Positions 25,711-38,360 of a DNA stretch of 64,000 bases are shown here, piece by piece. Position 1 is the stretch's first letter, and each line of letters opens with the position of its first letter. The notes under the pieces were generated by a model that saw nothing but the letters and a program-made list of their open reading frames with translations, searched no databases and had not been told where the DNA came from. The DNA comes from Heterobilharzia americana (Eukaryota; Platyhelminthes; Trematoda; Strigeidida; Schistosomatidae), in NCBI GenBank assembly GCA_944470555.2, contig OX104127.1:128279113-128343112 (forward strand), read 5' to 3'. Position numbers and translations under genes: made by a program.

Positions 25711-27627
25711 ATTTCCAAGTTCTGTCAGTTCATGCCAGCACGACCATCGCTCATGTCATCTTTGAGTATTTGTCCTCGCGTACGTCAGGTATTTTGGGAT
25801 GCACTTTCTATTCACCACACAAATCAATCAGTCAGTCAACGTACATGAAGTCTATTACTTAGGTCATAGGAAATAAATATAGTGTACAGATAAATTGAAA
25901 AGTTCAGTGAGTTTTATTTTAGGCATATTAAGTGTATAAATCAATCTGAAAGTGTTAACCCAATCAAACAAAATATGAACTAATTGAGTGAATTTATGAA
26001 AATTGTTCCATCAGGTTCCTAGTGTTAAAAGATGTGCCATGAACTCAAATGTGTAAGGATCTTATGTAATGATTGCAAACATTGGTGGTCAGTGAAGGTC
26101 AGAGAGATGTAGAACTCATTCGTATTGGAAAGGTATGTTGTACTTGCAAGTATTTTGGAAAAACATGGTTCAGTCACCCATCATCTAAAGAGCCATCTAA
26201 AGTGATAGGCTGATAACTTTAAAGAACAATCAGGTTGATTTTCAGCTGCTGTTCACTTACTAATCATTTTGTCACAGCCTGAATGGGATATTGATACGGG
26301 TTCCACTACTATTTTCAAGGTTTATAAGGTTGTAAGTAATGTGAGATCAGGTATAATACTGGATCTTGGTAGGCAGTTATTAGTGGTATTTATGTTCTGC
26401 AATTCAAAAAAATGTTCATAATAATCTAAGAGGATGATTGGGTTGTGGAGAACAAACGCGATTCATCGTGACTGATGCCAATTGTTGATTATCTCAGTGT
26501 AAAGTAGTGAAAAACATCCTCTATGACATCTACAAGCGAACATTTTCGCCACCACAGCTTTTGAGACTATATGATTTAATAATCATACATAACTTCCGCA
26601 GAGGGGAATAAAACTCGAGAAATCACATGGGATTCAAACTCAGTAATGGGTACGTATGCTAGTTCTCAAACTTCCGTAGAATCTTAGGACATTTGAATAG
26701 TTAACAAAACGCAAAACTATGTCTATTACTTCTAGGTTATATCTGACTCCATCTATCAAGGGTTCGCCTTAATATATACATGAAATATGTATCACCTCAC
26801 TGATGGTGTTGCATTCGACCACCCGTGGTCCCACAAGAGTCCAGGGTGAGCATCTCTTTCAGGTGGCAAAATTATGTGGTATTCATCAAGAATGTTCATA
26901 CTGTCCGATTAATTCAACGGTATTATAGATGTGACTGTAGATGTAACGCCTTCCCGCTCTTAATTTATGGGGACCGATATCCTCTTCGTAAACTCGTAAA
27001 CTGAAAACATAGGCATCATTAAGGTTTTCTGACCACTTCTAGTAACAGTCTGAGAATCTATGGACGGGTTTCCACTTCTTTAACGCAAAATGTTACATCT
27101 GGAGTAGTTTTTTCGACAGCCCAGTCGATAATAAGCATAGAAGTAAAGGAGTAGGACGAATATTTCACATTCCTAGAAAGTCGCAAATGTGTATCGGTTT
27201 TATTAGCCAGAAGATTCACAACCCAGATAGAGTTCTTGTGGTATCAAAAGCTGTCGGCTTGCGCTTTATGGGATGAGTTTACTGAGCAGCTCAGCGGTCT
27301 GTCTTATCGTAAAGACTTCCGAAGGTTTTGGCAGTTTATAGTTCAAATGTAACTTGCACATGATAGGAATGATATCGAATAAGCATGAAACTCAACCAGG
27401 GAACATTAACTTAAGGTTGTAAACCACATCTGCAGACAGGGGATTTTAACTGATTAAGGTAAATGCACCAAGCAGTACACGCATATTGACACAATGTCTG
27501 TCCTAACACTAATGTGATGCAGGATGATCTAAGGAACATCAACGATGGGCAAACCAAAACATAGTATCAAAGCACGAAGTATGTTGGTTTGGACTGTCCA
27601 TTTGAATTTAGGTATCTCATTTGAAGG

Positions 27628-29125
27628 ATGAAGAGATCAACGCAGATGAAACCAATAAAAGATAATGAGTGAAATCTATTTACCAAAGGAGAGAAACAAA
27701 AGAAACAATGGAACGACCACTTCAAAAAGCTCTTGAATCGACCACCACCTGCACTTCGTCCAGAAATACCATTAGCAGCCTCAGAACCACAAGTGAACAC
27801 AAACCCTCCAACGAAAGTCGAAGTCTTGAGCACCATAAAGCTACTGAAATGCGGGAAAGCAGCAGGACCAGATGGAATCTTGACAGAAGCACTGAGAGCA
27901 GATGCAGAGACAACAGCGAACATGCTCACACCACTATTGCAGTAGGTGTGGAAGGAAGGGAAGGAAGACACCATATGCCAGCCAAGTAATTCACAATGGG
28001 AAGCTCAGTGATGCTTTCGAAGTGAAGACAAGAGTGAAACAAGGCTACCACCCACTATCACCAATCACTCTCCTGATTGTGGTCGACTGGATCATGTAGC
28101 AGACAACTGTGAGGAGTGAGAAGAGCGGGTGGGGGGGATAGGCTGGCTGGACTGGGGAAAAGATCCTAGAAGATTTGGATTTCGCCGCCAATGATGACTT
28201 GTGTCTAGTGTGGCACAAACTCGAATATCTAAGGGCGAAATGCAAGAAGTTGACAGAAGAGGCGCGGCAACGAAGGCAGACGGGACTTCAAGTGAATGTA
28301 GAGAAGACAGAGGTAGATGTGATGAAGATGCCCAACCAACACCACCAACACCAACACCAACACCATCACCATCACCAACGACAAGCACCATTCACCATCA
28401 ACGGGAGAAACTTGAAGGAAATAACCTCTTTCACCTATCTAGGCAGCACTGTCTCAATCACAGGTGGCACAGGCACAGATGAGGACGTGAAAACAGCCAG
28501 GATCGGAGAGAGCAAGACAGGCCAGGCCTTCCTACATTAATCTGAAACCATTGAGGAGATCTACTGCACTCAGTAGAAAACGTGAACAACATCCCAATTT
28601 TCAACACCAATTCAGTCAAGGAAGTCAGTGCTTCTATGTGATGGTTGAGAGACTTGGTGGTGCGTTCCGAAAGGGATTTCCAACAAACTACAGACATTCA
28701 TCAACAACTGCCTACGTTGGCTCGTTACTGAAGTTCAGATGGCCAGAACAATAATAAGAATAAGCAACAAGTAATTTTGGCTGGCTGGCTGACTGGCTGG
28801 CTGTCTGGCTGGCAACGAACCAATAAAGCAAGAAGCCATGTCTGAAGAAATATGCAGAAGGGAGTGGAGATGGATTGGGCATGCACTGAGAAGACCATTC
28901 GGGGACATCACGTGTCAGACCAGACCGTGGAGTGGAAGCCAGATGGTAAACGGTGAGTTGGTCGTCCGAGGTGAGGGTGACATGGAGGAGATGGTGTGAG
29001 GAAGAAATGAGAGGTTGTGGAGAGACTTGGAGCGAGGTTGAAAAGATTTGAGAGAAGAGGGTGTAATGGAGACGTGCTAGTGAAGTCCTTTGTTCTACTA
29101 GGTACCCAGGGGACTAATAATAATG
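27628..29125 (+). mobile_element. RTE-like non-LTR retrotransposon, copy D (internally deleted)
   Basis: Plus-strand copy starting around 27628 and ending in AATAATAAT at about 29125. Relative to copy A it lacks about 410 nt between the VWKEGK block and KTP(Y)ASQ; the junction is near 27964. The deletion removes the INFEKTFDSV palm block. It also has a CAG-TAG nonsense change before the junction and a (CTGG)-rich tandem insertion at 28778-28813 that the other copies lack. Shared stops and frameshifts are as in copies A-C. Confidence 0.85.
28778..28813 (+). repeat. CTGG-type tandem expansion inside RTE copy D
   Basis: Repeated GGCTGGCT/GGCTGACT/GGCTGTCT units at the spot where the other three copies have a single GGCTGTCTGGC. 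It is a local tandem expansion private to this copy. Confidence 0.85.
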
Positions 29126-30529
29126 TTAATTTGAAGTATGCGTGGTAGGTGATTTAAATTGGCATCCATTTTTCTAGTTCTAATACCCTTATGTGTTTCC
29201 TCCATCTTCATTACAATAATAAATCCTTACTTCATCTAACTACTGCTATCTTTGTTCAATGGTTGATTTTATTATTATCGGTTTCTGTCCTGCTTTATTC
29301 CACTTTTGACTTCAGAATGTTACTGTTTAGCAGAGCAACTAGTGTAGTTTATCAGGTTTACTGAACCTTGTGTTGCGATTAAGCGCCTATCTTCCTTTCA
29401 TTTTTAGAAGAAATGGGTTGCATCTGTGACCATCCTTTGACTAGATCATTCGCTACAAGCTCACCGGTCCGTAAACTTCCCCTATTCTTGTTTCTGACTG
29501 TTGATGAAAGAAAGACCTACAAATAATCTAATGTAACAACATTTTTGCGTACAAACCATTTCACAACTAACTCAAACAAGCGGTGATGACATTCGCCGTA
29601 CATTGACCTGAAATATCTGTCACCCAGGATCAACTGTAAAAACATTGACGTTATGATAAGTTTACACCTTATATGATTATTAAACATAGTTGACTTTTTG
29701 TCTTGTCACTGATGTTTGTCTGTAAGCGATTTGGTTTTAAATATCTATAAAAACCATGGCGCATAACTGACTTAAGCAAGGTCTATATAGAAGCGCAGTG
29801 ATTCGGTCTGTCATTCATTTGTATTCCTCACACTATGCATATTCTGGGAAGCCTCCAAACATGATATCGAATTATATGGACCTAATTATGAAAAGAGCTT
29901 TCTCAACGACTGAGGATGATAATTAATGGTTGTTCTTGAGCGATTATTACTCGTATGTCTTAAGTAATTAATAGTAGACACTCAGCGACTGTATTTGTCA
30001 AAACTTTCTTAATTTATCTTGTTCATATCCAAGGTACTGACTAAAGTGGATATGTCGCATGTGATATGGATGATAAACGTAAAATCAATGGTTAAAATTA
30101 TATTTTGTGAATTCATTAGTCCTAGAGCAATTTGCAAGACTAATTTCTTTCTTACTATGCACTAGAAAACAAGCTTATGGCGACACATCACCTACGCCTA
30201 TCATTCAGGTTTTCCATACAGTTCTTGAAATCCACTTTTTTGTTCGGCGTACGGTTTGCAAATAGTGTACAACTATTGTCACCTCTCTTCAGTTAAATTG
30301 TTAGTTAGAGACACCTTTTTATAGGTTATCACAACCATAGTATCAAAAGGATGATCTTTTTTAACGGAAACCCTGTTGACTAAGCTAATGAGTATGAGAA
30401 AACTCAGCCGACTGACGTTCATATCGATGCGGAAAGGGAATCAAGTGAATAACTTGTACAGCGTTTTCTTAGCTCACAATTCTAATGAAAAGAGCAAAAC
30501 CCTTGGTGACTGAAGTGAAATAAAAATCT

Positions 30530-30700
30530 GGTTAGCAGTGAGAACTCATAGCTTAACTGGTTGAGAATCGGGCCGAAAACTCGGTGGTCGCTGGTTCGAA
30601 TCCGGAGGCTGTCCAGATTTTCATTTCACCTTCAATCGTCACCCAGTAGAAGTACTAGTCTGCCAAACCACGGTTATGTCAAATAGTCGGAATGATAGAA
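30530..30700 (+). repeat. SINE family F2, plus copy
   Basis: A-box-like CATAGCTTAACTGGTTGAGA, B box GCTGGTTCGAATCCGGAGG, then TTTTCATTTCACCTTCAATC, CTAGTCTGCCAAACCACGG and ATAGTCGGAATGAT. The best-ordered F2 copy in the window. Confidence 0.72.
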
Positions 30701-32840
30701 GAGTAAAAGTTAAATACTCAAGTGTTCTGCGAAAGTAGAATGATTCACTCAATGCGGAAATCTAATTTTCAATATTTTAGAACGCTTATCAATTTATTTT
30801 ACCTAAAATGAGTTGAGTAGATTAAAGATTTATGTCAAATTTGTCTTTCGACGGTATGTGGCCTAAACTGTTGTTGTTCAGGAAATACGAAAGACTTATC
30901 AAGACAGATGCATAAATCATATTTCGAAGAAATTTACGCAACGAAACTAGTTGAACTTTCATTATTCTCACTATATTATCCAGAAAGAGAAAGTCCTGAT
31001 ACCAAAAAAGTTCATACAGAACATATTCGGTGGAATGAGGATTTTAGAGTTTTGAAGATCTGATAACAATAATCTAAACTACATGCAACGAAAGACGTCG
31101 TCATACAAGAGGCGATCAATAAGCCTGTTGTAAATTTACCAATTTATGACATATAAATTGTGACCCACTTGGACACAATACTCCTTGTTTCCGTTAGTCG
31201 TTTGCATTATAATTTTGTAATACAAGTCATCTTGAAGCCAATCCAGGCTGTAAAATTCTCAGCAGGGATATCTCTCTGTAGATGGTGGGTAGCTACCTCT
31301 TAAAACATAATTCCCAAAAGTCTTAGTGGAAGAACATAGTTTTTGAACAGAATAAAGTTAAAAGTCAGCATAAAGTTTCAGCTTTCAAATTAAAAGATGC
31401 TGAGACTGGGTGGCAAATTAATTACTTGTTATCTTAAAAAAATGAACATTACTACATCAGTTTATAAACCTCCAGACCATTGTTTTTGGGAATGTGTTAA
31501 AGACGTTGAGCACCGAGGACACCGTTTGAAAGTGTATATTTTGATGCTGAAAAAAATCCAAATATTCCACTGAAAAAGCTGTGGCATACATAGCGGAACT
31601 TTGAGGAAAATCTTGTTTTGACTATCTAAACTCTTTGGGATTATATCAAAAATTACCTGTATAATAATTACTACACTAGTCATAAACAAGATTATTGTCG
31701 AGTTTTGAATGGTATTCGTTTGTCTTTTTAGCTGTTGATAACTTATGATGAGAAGAGCTTTCAAACCTGTTGTTGAAATTATTTCAGATACTTGTGGGTT
31801 GTTAAGCTGCCGTTGAAATGAAAACTTTATTTTTCTGACAACAAATGACTGTTTTAAATCACTAATCAACAAGACTACTAGATGAAAACCTCTGTGAAAA
31901 ACGGTTCATCAATAGACTCTCATAGCACCAAGCTATTGACTTCAAGGTTGCAATTTCGAATTCTGGTGAGACCTGAATGTTCACTTCCATTTCAGTAAAA
32001 ACTTCACTTCATTAAGCAATGATCATCAAGTTCATTGAGAAAGGGTTTATTTTCAAGGTTCAAATTACTAACTCATGACACATGTATGTTGCAAAGAAAG
32101 AAAGTGACGATTTGATACGGATAAGTAAAATGGGATCGAAAATTGTAAACTATTTGGCTTAAACTGTCATACTATCATACAAAAGGTAAAACAAACTTTA
32201 GATGAGAGATGAACTGAATGAAAAAGTATTTCTTCTCAACCACCTCCTTATATTCTTCTACTCAGATCAGTTCACCATTTTGGAAACAAAATTTGACATG
32301 CCATCTGACAAGTTAAATTTCTACATGAAATAATGAAATTGGCGTGTAGCCAACGTATAATTAAGCTCACATAAAGGGAGAAATATACTTAGACTTCTGT
32401 TTATAATACAAAACAGCGAAATTATAGTCTACTGACATTTTAATTAGGTCAAATTGAAGTAAAAAGAACAGAAAAATAGGGCTAAGGAAATTGAAAGCAA
32501 ACCGAAAATAAAAACACAATAGTTTTGACAACAAACAAGACATGAATATCTTAGTGCACATAATTTACTAAAATTAATAAATTGAAAATATTCTCTCTAT
32601 TGTCAAGTGTATTGTCTTGTGGGGTTAAATTCATCTGTGAATGAAAACATTAAGACCATAATACTATTTATCCTGTTAAGATCTTTTTATGGTAAAAATG
32701 GGGCTATAAACGTATCAGATTCATGTTGTTCAGTAATCTCGTTCACTTCAATGACTAACAGGTAAACAACGACAAATAAAAATAATTACTTAGGCTAGAA
32801 AATCGGTAAGTGAATTAAACAGATAGGTTGTCTTCGAGTT

Positions 32841-33122
32841 GGTATTCTTCATGGACTGACATCATTTGGAGAAACATTGGAAACACGGTGTCGTGTGATA
32901 TCGTGAACCGACAGAAGTAGGAAATATTGACCATTGGGTCCCCACTCAGAGGCTCTATGGTGACGTACTGGTGGCGGAACCTGAAGGTCCTAGGTTGGAT
33001 CCCCTCTCAGACAGGGTCATAGGTGCGCACTGCTGAGAAGTCCCATATTAGGATGAAACAGCTATCCACTGCTCCCAGGTTAACACTATTTCTTCAATTG
33101 ATCCCAGTCCATGATGAATACC
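32841..33122 (+). repeat. SINE family F1, copy bounded by 48-nt inverted repeats
   Basis: The left arm (32841-32888, GGTATTCTTCATGGACTGAC...) is an imperfect reverse complement of the right arm (33075-33122, ...AGTCCATGATGAATACC). Between the arms lie an altered head, the B-box-like AGGTTGGATCCC and the hammerhead-like segment at 33027-33072. The arrangement could fold as one long hairpin. Confidence 0.75.
33027..33072 (+). ncRNA. Decayed hammerhead ribozyme motif in F1
   Basis: Helix I strand GCACTG, core CTGAGAA (canonical CUGANGA, so G8 is lost), helix II GTCC/GGAT, then GAAA, helix III CAG/CTA, TC, and CACTGC in place of CAGTGC. The architecture is type I. The core change makes cleavage unlikely. 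Confidence 0.5.
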
Positions 33123-34079
33123 AATCTGAGATCAATAAATGAATCCCTACAAACCTCCAAATGGAATAAGTAGGTTGTTATCAACCTCCCTGTCATTATC
33201 GCTGGACAAAGTTTGAAATTGGATATCAAATGAGACGAAAAGGATATAAAGAGACACTTTAAATGAGTCAAATAACCACATCACGCTTACTATGAACTAG
33301 CAATCACTGAGTATCCTTGAAGTTTTCAGCGATAGGATTTCAAATCTCTGAATTTTATAACTACTATATTATCTTCATTGAAGCCGCCTCTATATTTCAA
33401 GTGAAAACAGTTTGTTATATGTCACAATCACCAGTCAGTTTTATGTGACAGGTTTTTTACTTTACTTCCTCTTCGACTTCCTTTATGGATAGCGCAGGGT
33501 ATTCCTTCAGAGTTAGTTATTCGTAAGCATTGATCGGTTAATGCCAAAAACTACCAAGGAATCTTAGGACTTTAATACAATATTTACTTTTTCTAAAATC
33601 AGTCAGAGTCTGGAAATCAAATAAACAGTTGTTCAATTAACCGAATGTCTAACAAGATTTATATTTTGAAAAGCTGCCCAATAACATATTATTTTCCCAA
33701 ACGACACAACCTTTTTCTTCTGAGGTATGTATTTCTAAGTATTTATTAGCACACAAATCATGAAGTATTGCTGATGACGAATGATTACCTTACTAAAGAT
33801 TGCTAAGTTTTTTTCCCACAATGCATATAGCTGCAAATACAGTAGAATATACTGGGCTTAAACATAATGAAGGTGTTTTCTTATTGATGTTTCGCTGAAA
33901 TTTATTTGAGAACCTTTCCTTATCTTATTACCAAGTTGTTTTACAATCGTATGGTTAGTGCTCCAAGAATTGCAAGATAAAATATGCATAGTCATGAGAG
34001 TAGTCTGAAAACAATAATCATAGATCCTCTAAGGAATACACTTTGATACTTTTCAGCAATTTGCTTGATGACGGCAAGT

Positions 34080-34235
34080 AATTGGATCTAAGATGCCCGT
34101 TTAATCTCTTTCATCACTCATTAGGTGAGTGGGCCCACATTCCAGTGAGTGATGTTCCTGTAGAGATTTAAGCCCAAAACTCATCGCTTAGAGCATAGAA
34201 GTGTTAGTTATTTCGTTACTGAGTTAGAACAGCTA
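34080..34235 (-). repeat. Sm-alpha-like SINE (F3), decayed minus copy
   Basis: Contains GGATCTAAGATGCCCG, a CACTCATTAGGTGAG middle, CCAGTGAGTGATGTTCC and a degenerate head (TTTCGTTACTGAGTTAG). Same block order as the 17.9-kb copy. Confidence 0.6.
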
Positions 34236-34565
34236 TCTTCTGTACAACGAGTATCAGTTTTTACTGACTGATACTACTCGATTGTTTCACTGGGCTGAAT
34301 TGATTGGTTTCTGTTGGTATATCGATTCTTTAAAGGATGTTTCAGTGTCATCCTAAGTTTCAGTGTGAAGTAATTTGCTTGAATATGGCTGGTAGAGGAA
34401 TCCACGCTGCTGGTTTCACTGTATCTGGAACTAGTAAGCTAGATGTACATGCAACCCAGTGAGAGTTACTATTACCATTTAAACATTTTAGCACCCTTAA
34501 TATGTGGTGACTTAATTTATTCACATTTACATAAGATAAAGTAATTATCCACTGAATCCCCTGTG

Positions 34566-34589
34566 TTTTTTTTTTTTTGGGGGGGGGGG
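34566..34589. repeat. T-run followed by G-run
   Basis: A homopolymer block of about 13 T then about 11 G. Prone to sequencing length error. A similar isolated G-run (about 12) lies at 25415-25426. Confidence 0.9.
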
Positions 34590-36149
34590 TTCTCTAACTT
34601 ATGTATCTTATCAACAAAGACCATTGTCAATTTGATTAACTTTCAGAAGCTGTAAAAGTGAGTAGCTAATTCTGTAACCAGCAATACAAACAGATAACTT
34701 AAAAGGATTTCCTTTTTTGTTTGTTTTTAGTTAGATGATAAACAGGGTGAAACTACTGTGGCCTTGTATCATAAAGTCCAATGATTTACTCAATGAATAA
34801 AACTCTTAGTGCAAGTGAGGATTAAACTATGTCATACGATTAACAGAAATGTGTTTTTTATAACATACTTTGCTGAGATGTAACTAGCAAAATACAACTT
34901 ATACAAGAAATATATCACTTTAAATGGCACGAAATCGTCAGAAGTTCAAAGTTTATTTATGAACTGTTAAAACTTATTGCTTCCTACTCTTTCTGGAAAG
35001 ATTAAAGGTAAACTTCTGAAAATTCTATGAGATGATTCTTTTAGTTTTGTCAACAACCGCCTATCCGGTAGATTTGACTTTATTGTTTGTTTGATTTTCA
35101 AAATTGGTTTATTTTATAGAGTAGATAATTTCACGGGAATGGATACGAAGAACAGTCAGCGGAGGCTAGTGAACTGCTTTTCGATCTTTGTATGATGCCA
35201 ACTTTCTGCCGGATTCATCATCCATCATAAAAATAGTTACATTCAGATGCAAAATTCAATACCAGTATCTGAATTCTACATGTTATCAAAACTCTTTTTT
35301 CCAACAAAATATTTTGTGTGTTAATTTCACATTTTTATTCGTCGACATTTCATTCACTAAGCTACTTAAGGATGGATAACATTCATTTGAGTCTTTATGG
35401 TATGTCATCCAGTCAACAACTTCTGAAATATCGCCTGAATAGACTACAAATCCCTCAGAAAGTACTCCAGATTTTCAAGGACTTCGTACATTTACATATC
35501 TCTTCATCCCACTTACATTTACTCAACTGAAGTAACGTATTGTTTTCCAGCTTTATCTGAGCAAAAATGTTATATAAACTGTTTCTAAAACCGCTTTTTC
35601 AACTGTTAAACATTTTATTCTGCCAAGTAGTATTCAGCAAACATTGTATTCTTCTGGCTCGCTTTCAGTTTCTAGCACTTACAGATTGGTGTAGGGTGAG
35701 TAACGGCATCGATTATGGGCTAAAACATATCAGGGCTGATGTGAACACGTCGTAGGCGATCACCAGCTACATGGAAAAATTTAATATATCGACTGAAGGA
35801 AAATAGGAACGGTATGGCATACATATGTTTTCAGGTTCTATGGTGCATAGAATAAAAGAAGGATGCGATGAATGGTTTTTAACTTGATATCTTTCGACAT
35901 CTGCTTAAGCGAAGACCCACTACTGAAGATCTAGCCTGTAGGTTCCACTAACTTTTGACATGTAATTTTGACTGTAGAGATCAAGAACTTGGACTATTCA
36001 TGTAGGAATGACTTTAGAATAGTTTTTTTGAAATGAAAATAATTCAGAGAGATAGCTTTTTTGAAAAGGGTTGTATCTAAAACTCCTTAGTTAACTACAG
36101 GCAGTTTGTCTATCACTTACCATTCTCACTTTTTGTTATAAATGTCTTT

Positions 36150-36460
36150 ACTTCAAGGATTATGAAGTACGTCATCAAATGTACGTGCGGTAGCAAGTAC
36201 GTAGGAAGGACAGATAAGCAGTTGTCTACCAGAATTACCGAGCATATTACAAAGAGTCTTCATTTCCGAGGTTCATTCCTGTCCAGCAGTACAACAGCTT
36301 GTCACTTATGTAGTACGGGATATCAAGTAGATCCAATGAAATCTTTCATAGTAGTCGACAAATGAAAAAACCTCGCGCCTACTTCTTATTGCCAAAGCCG
36401 TCAACCGGAAGTTTACCTTCAAAGAGAGACATTTATCAATTTGTTATTGCCCTGGAAATC
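36150..36460 (+). pseudogene. Penelope-like element GIY-YIG endonuclease fragment 1
   Basis: The frame from 36162 encodes IKCTCGSKYVGRTDKQLSTR then ITEH, then SSSTTACHLCSTGYQVDP and SFIVVDK before a stop. A shifted frame gives LLIAKAV, and another gives PEVYLQRETFINLLLPW. This order (CxC, YVGRT, R..EH, HL..GH-like block, terminal LPW) is that of the C-terminal GIY-YIG endonuclease of Penelope-like retroelements. Frameshifts show that it is dead. No RT domain was found upstream. An independent cellular GIY-YIG nuclease is unlikely given the second copy 2 kb away. Confidence 0.75.
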
Positions 36461-37434
36461 AGTGACTTTTCACCCTCTCATCTTTCCTAAAATATTTCTA
36501 ATACACTCATTTTGTGCTTATTTATATCCCTATTCATATTGATAATCGTTTCATTATCGTATTTGTCATTATTATGACAGTTTTATTCACTCACCTATCA
36601 TTTTGTTAACGTAGTATCTCCACATGATTACGTAACCCCTTCTACTTACCTCTAATCTTATCTCACTCATTAGTGAATATTCCTCGCCTTAACTTAACTC
36701 GATTGAATTGACCAGTATCTTAAAAGGCTCCATTTAAGGTGTGTTAATATTCACTATAATGATAATTTACTTATTTATTCAGGTTGTATGTAGCTACCCT
36801 ATGAAATAAATGACACCATCTTGTCGTGCAAATGATGTTCTTATTGAGTTATTCAAGTCCATGAGGGCGAATTAATGTATGAAACTATTTTCATACTGAA
36901 CTAACATGGGTGCACAAATAATAAACTATACTGTAAGTCTACAAATACAGAGATATCGTTTAGACCATGAGTCTCAGTGATTCAGAAGCGCATTAATATC
37001 TTGTTACTGATTCACTCGTACTTGTCAACGTTTCGCAGCAATATGGAATCATTATATATATATATATTTTACAAATAAGATAGCTCATGAGAGTTGACTA
37101 CAATTAAAAGGTTAAATCAGAGTGAGCACAATTGTTTATTGAGTACAAAATATGACAGCGTGTGACTTTTAAGGGTCAGTAAAGTACAAGTACTTTTAGG
37201 GAAGAATGGATGTTTTCACCGTACTATCATCGTAAAACTTGCGATGAAAATCCTTCAGTGAACTTCAGCACTATTTTCATTAATTTTCGCAACAAATGGA
37301 CATCTCAATGAGTTCTGAAAGGACACTCCGTTTTAGTCTCTAATTTGCATGATTTACTAAAAAGATTGAGTTTGTCTGAAAAATGCTGTGTATTTACGCG
37401 ATACACGCCATCAAAAAGCCTAACTTGTTGGTAA

Positions 37435-37600
37435 TGATGAATATATAGGACGCACGCTTCGTTCCATTCGGGACTTATCAGTTGGATGTATCCGCTTCCC
37501 AGTGAGTAATACTCTTATCCCCAAGACTGGAACCCAAGACTGATCTCTTCAAACCCCAGAGCGTCATCTACTGGGGCACTTGGTCACAGTATCTACTCCT
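37435..37600 (-). repeat. Sm-alpha-like SINE (F3), minus copy
   Basis: GGACGCACGCTTCGTTCCAT, GGGACTTATCAGTTGGATGT, CCCAGTGAGTAATACTC and head CATCTACTGGGGCACTTGG. In reverse the core is CTGATAA with GAAG, two changes from consensus. Confidence 0.68.
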
Positions 37601-38177
37601 CTTGCAATAGGTATAGTTTTTACGTTATTTCTTGCAATTTCTAGCCGCTGATTGGACTGATGACATGAAACTACTATTTTAAATTTTCAAAAGGAAAACT
37701 CTGTCCACATAACGTTGAAGTGTGGATGGACTTGTTGATCTGATGTATAAAACAGAATCCTTAAATCAGAGATTCCAAATTAGTTGGTCAAAATATCCCA
37801 CTCCCGTTAAAATAAACCACTCAACTTACCTATCATCAGTCATTTATGTTAATCCTAGCAAGTAGCTGTCGACTGAAACTAGAAAACAGGTCTTCACTAT
37901 GATTCAAAAGTGCTCTGCTAACTTACTGATCAATATTTCTAGACAAACCGAATAGTCTCAAGTTACTTTGTTTGTTGAAGATCAAGGGACGTTGGACATG
38001 ATTATGAACAATGAACTTTATTCGAAACTTCATCCACCAAATAATACTCTCTCACTGATTGATATCCACATGAGAAACTTGTTTCATTGTATGAAACAAC
38101 ATATGTAATTACATAGTCCAAATCAGGCAAAGTTCCAACTTTCGTTAGCTCCAACTGTAGTTATCAATTCACATGAA

Positions 38178-38360
38178 CATGCAGTAGCAAGTACGTAGGA
38201 AGAACAGAGAGGCGGTTGTCTGTCAGGATTGGCGAACGCATACCGAACTCTGTATCTCAAAGGTCTATCCTCATTTAGTACCGCAGTAGCTTGTCACTTA
38301 TGTGGTACGGGAGATCATGTACATGCAATGAAATCCTTCATAGTAATCCACAAGCAAAAA
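38178..38360 (+). pseudogene. Penelope-like element GIY-YIG endonuclease fragment 2
   Basis: Reads SSKYVGRTERRLSVRIGERI, then after a frameshift LSSFSTAVACHLCGTGDHVH and AMKSFIVIHK. It is colinear with fragment 1 but lacks the middle HITKSLHFRG stretch and the downstream LPW block. The conserved EH is ER here. Shorter and more decayed than fragment 1. Confidence 0.72.

Larger units (their letters stand above)
21959..27627. other. Intergenic, SINEs and microsatellite
   Basis: Between RTE copies C and D: F2 SINEs (22.8, 24.9 and 25.1 kb), F1 SINEs (23.5 and 25.5 kb) and a (TA)n tract. The rest (22.0-22.8, 23.7-24.8 and 25.7-27.6 kb) shows no supported gene. Confidence 0.45.
29126..36149. other. 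Intergenic, no gene supported
   Basis: Contains an F2 SINE (30.5 kb), the inverted-repeat F1 SINE (32.8 kb) and an F3 SINE (34.1 kb). The 136-codon minus frame at 31462-31872 and the overlapping frames at 35188-35755 lack domains or splice support. Confidence 0.45.

Noticed and set aside
31462..31872. 136-codon minus-strand open frame
   Set aside because: Low-complexity Ile/Ser/Gln-rich; no recognisable domain or supporting exon.
36162..36365. A cellular GIY-YIG nuclease gene
   Set aside because: Frameshifts follow, a second broken copy lies nearby and the block order is Penelope-like.
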